A DNA stretch of 64,000 bases from Leptodactylus fallax (taxonomy: Eukaryota > Chordata > Amphibia > Anura > Leptodactylidae), in contig CAMRHE010000115.1 of the NCBI GenBank assembly GCA_947044405.1, forward strand, positions 372,001 to 436,000, written 5' to 3'. Each line of letters begins with the position of its first letter. Within the stretch, counting starts at the first letter, position 1. The translations under genes were made by a program, and so were the position numbers. The notes under the pieces were generated by a model. The model had not been told where the DNA came from and searched no databases. It saw only the letters and a list, made by a program, of their open reading frames with translations. Below, one piece after another: positions 61,755 to 64,000 of the stretch.

Positions 61755-62145
61755 AACAATAAACTGTGTGTGTACCCATACCGTCTCCTAGCGCAGTAAC
61801 AATAACTGCGTGTGTACCCATACCATCTCCTAGCACAGTGACAATAACTGCGTGTGCACACACACCGTCTCCCAGCACAATAAGAATAACTGTGTGTGTA
61901 CCCATACCATCTCCTAGCGCAGTAACAATAACTGCGTGTGTACCCATACTGTCTCCTAGCGCAGTGAAATTAACTGCGTGTGTACCCATACTGTCTCCTA
62001 GCGCAGTAACAATAACTGCCTGTGTACCCATACTCTCTCCTAGCACAGTAACAATAACTGCGTGTGTACCCATACCGTCTCCTAGCACAGTAACAATAAC
62101 TGGGTGTGTACCCATACCGTCTCCTAGTGCAGTAACAAATAACTG
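61755..62145 (+). repeat. Higher-order block P, copy 6
   Basis: AATAAACTG, GTGACAATAAC, AGCACAATAAGAATAAC, GTGAAATTAAC, CTGCCTGTG, CTCTCTCC, GGGTGTG and AACAAATAACTG in order. Confidence 0.7.
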
Positions 62146-63044
62146 CGTGTGTACCCATACCGTCTCCTAGCACAGTAACAATAACTGTGTGTGTACCCAT
62201 ACCGTCTCCTAGCACAGTAACAATAACTGTGTGTGTACCCATACCGTCTCCTAGCGCAGTAACAATAACTGCGTGTGTACCCATACCGTCTCCTAACACA
62301 GTAACAATAACTGTGTGTGTACCCATACCGTCTCCTAGCACAGTAACAATAACTGCGTGTGTACCCATACCGTCTCCTAGCGCAGTAACAATAACTGCGT
62401 GTGTACCCATACCGTCTCCTAGCGCAGTAACAATAACTGTGTGTGTACCCATACCGTCTCCTAGCGCAGTAACAATAACTGTGCGTGTACCCATACCGTC
62501 TCCTAGCGCAGTAACAATAACTGCGTGTGTACCCATACTGTCTCCTCGCACAGTAACAATAACTGTGTGTGTACCCATCAGTAACAATAACTGTGTGTAC
62601 CCATACCGTCTCCTAGCGCAGTAACAATAACTGCGTGTGTACCCATACCGTCTCCTAGCACAGTAACAATAACTGCGTGTGTACCCATACTGTCTCCTAG
62701 CACAGTAACAATAACTGTGTGTACCCATACCGTCTCCTAGCGCATTAACAATAACTGTGTGTGTACCCATATTGTCTCCTAGCACAGTAACAATAACTGT
62801 GTGTGTACCTATACCGTCTCCTAGCACAGTAACAATAACTGCGTATGTACCCATACCGTCTCCTAGCACAGTAACAATAACTGCGTGTGTACGCATACCG
62901 TCTCCTAGCACAGTAACAATAACTGCATGTGTACCCATACCGTCTCCTAGCACAGTAACAATAACTGCGTGTGTACCCATACTGTCTCCTAGCGCAGTAA
63001 AAATAACTGCGTGTGTACCCATACCGTCTCCTAGCACAGTAACA

Positions 63045-63235
63045 ATAGCCGTGTGTACCCATACCGTCTCCTAGCAAAGTAACAATAACTGTGTGTGTAC
63101 CCATACTGTCTCCTAGCGCAGTAACAATAACTGCGTGTGTACCCATACCGTCTCCTAGCGCAGTAACAATAACCGTGTGTACCCATACTGTCTCCTAGCA
63201 CAGTAACAATAACTGTGTATACACATACCGTCTCC
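63045..63235 (+). repeat. Partial module Q (CAAAG to TATACACAT only)
   Basis: CAAAG at 63075 and GTGTATACACAT at 63215. It lacks the upstream short unit and then diverges (CTAACACAG, AACAGTAAC). Confidence 0.7.
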
Positions 63236-63485
63236 TAACACAGTAACAGTAACTGTGTGTGTACCCATACTGTCTCCTAGCGCAGTAACAATAACTGTGT
63301 GTGCCCACTACCGTCTCCTAGCGCAGTAACAATAACTGTGTGTGTACCCATACCGTCTCCTAGCACAGTAACAATAACTGCGTGTGTGCCCATACCGTCT
63401 CCTAGCGCAGTAACAATAACTGCGTGTGTACCCATACCGTCTCCTAGCGCAGTAACAATAACTGCGTGTGTACCCATACTGTCTC

Positions 63486-63710
63486 CTCGCACAGTAACAA
63501 TAACTGTGTGTACCCATCAGTAACAATAACCGTGTGTACCCATACCGTCTCCTAGCAAAGTAACAATAACTGTGTGTGTACCCATACTGTCTCCTAGCGC
63601 AGTAACAATAACTGCGTGTGTACCCATACCGTCTCCTAGCGCAGTAACAATAACCGTGTGTACCCATACTGTCTCCTAGCACAGTAACAATAACTGTGTA
63701 TACACATACC
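63486..63710 (+). repeat. Module Q, 5' part
   Basis: CTCGCAC 63486, CAAAG 63556 (70 bp), GTGTATACACAT near 63696. The unit expected to carry the second CTCGCAC near 63926 is of the common type. Confidence 0.75.
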
Positions 63711-64000
63711 GTCTCCTAGCACAGTAACAATAACTGTGTGTGTTCCCATACCGTCTCCTAGCACAGTAGCAATAACTGTGTGTGTACCCATACCGTCTCC
63801 TAGCACAGTAACAATAACCGTGTGTGTACCCATACCGTCTCCTAGCGCAGTAACAATAACTGCGTGTGTACCCATACCGTCTCCTAGCGCAGTAACAATA
63901 ACTGCGTGTACCCATACCGTCTCCTAGCGCAGTAACAATAACTGCGTGTGTACCCATCAGTAACAATAATTGTGTGTACCCATACCGTCTCCTAGCGCAG

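Larger units (their letters stand above)
28972..64000. repeat. 42-bp minisatellite mega-array, at least 35 kb, higher-order structured
   Basis: The unit consists, in order, of CCGTCTCCTAG, then CGCAGT, AACAATA, ACTGCG, then TGTGTACCCATA. Most units are exactly 42 bp; 40-bp units lack one TG, and 28-bp units lack the 14 bp between CCCAT and CAGTAAC. I estimate about 800 units. The first units (28972-29060) are degenerate, so the left boundary is real; the right end is beyond the window. Three CpG sites per unit vary between CG, TG and CA. The length is a multiple of three and the unit lacks stops in several frames, so very long frames open on both strands, with 14-residue periodicity. None has a codon bias, start context or composition suggesting a gene. 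The 28- and 40-bp units shift the frame and end these frames. Confidence 0.97.

Noticed and set aside
28972..64000. CRISPR array
   Set aside because: Units are contiguous with no unique spacers, the host is a vertebrate, and no cas genes exist nearby.
28972..64000. Telomeric or known centromeric satellite
   Set aside because: There is no TTAGGG-type repeat, the unit is 42 bp, and it matches no centromeric satellite I recognise. A centromeric location cannot be judged from this window.

Overview
The window looks like a vertebrate chromosome, most likely an anuran amphibian and probably a neobatrachian frog. Three things suggest this. It carries an amphibian-type prion protein gene. The non-coding DNA is crowded with short foldback and TTAA-flanked elements of the kind common in frog genomes. 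There are also Tc1, hAT and LTR remnants. I cannot name the species.

Layout. Positions 1 to about 28590 are ordinary intergenic and intronic DNA with one convincing gene, PRNP. Its coding sequence lies in a single exon at 22694-23521, behind a clear splice acceptor. A possible non-coding first exon ends at 6995, which would make the intron about 15.7 kb. The 3' UTR has candidate polyadenylation signals at 24177, 24693 and 26366. Around and inside the gene I could support a local tandem duplication (69-522), several TTAA-flanked elements (3166-3611, 19946-20390, 22253-22559, 24522-24679), a hAT-type element with an exact 8-bp target duplication (17197-17368), two Tc1-like remnants (13455-14148, 15225-15566), long palindromic elements, a probable solo LTR in minus orientation (5266-5782) and a weaker LTR candidate (about 4010-4280).

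From about 28972 to the end of the window (35 kb, still continuing at 64000) there is a single tandem array of a 42-bp unit, on the order of 800 copies. The unit has three CpG sites, and two of them sit in the arms of a short perfect inverted repeat. Rare variants fall in a fixed order and spacing, so the array has higher-order structure: one module recurs seven times with a 370-bp internal spacing, and a second block recurs six times. The left flank of the array reads like the end of a dispersed frog repeat, so the array probably grew inside a transposable element. Because 42 is a multiple of 3 and the unit lacks stops in several frames, both strands carry long but meaningless open reading frames.

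Functionally there is one gene to describe: a GPI-anchored, glycosylated cell-surface prion protein with an N-terminal Trp/His/Gly/Pro repeat region. The large CpG-rich satellite begins 5.5 kb downstream of its stop codon. No Doppel (PRND) gene or other coding gene is visible between PRNP and the array.
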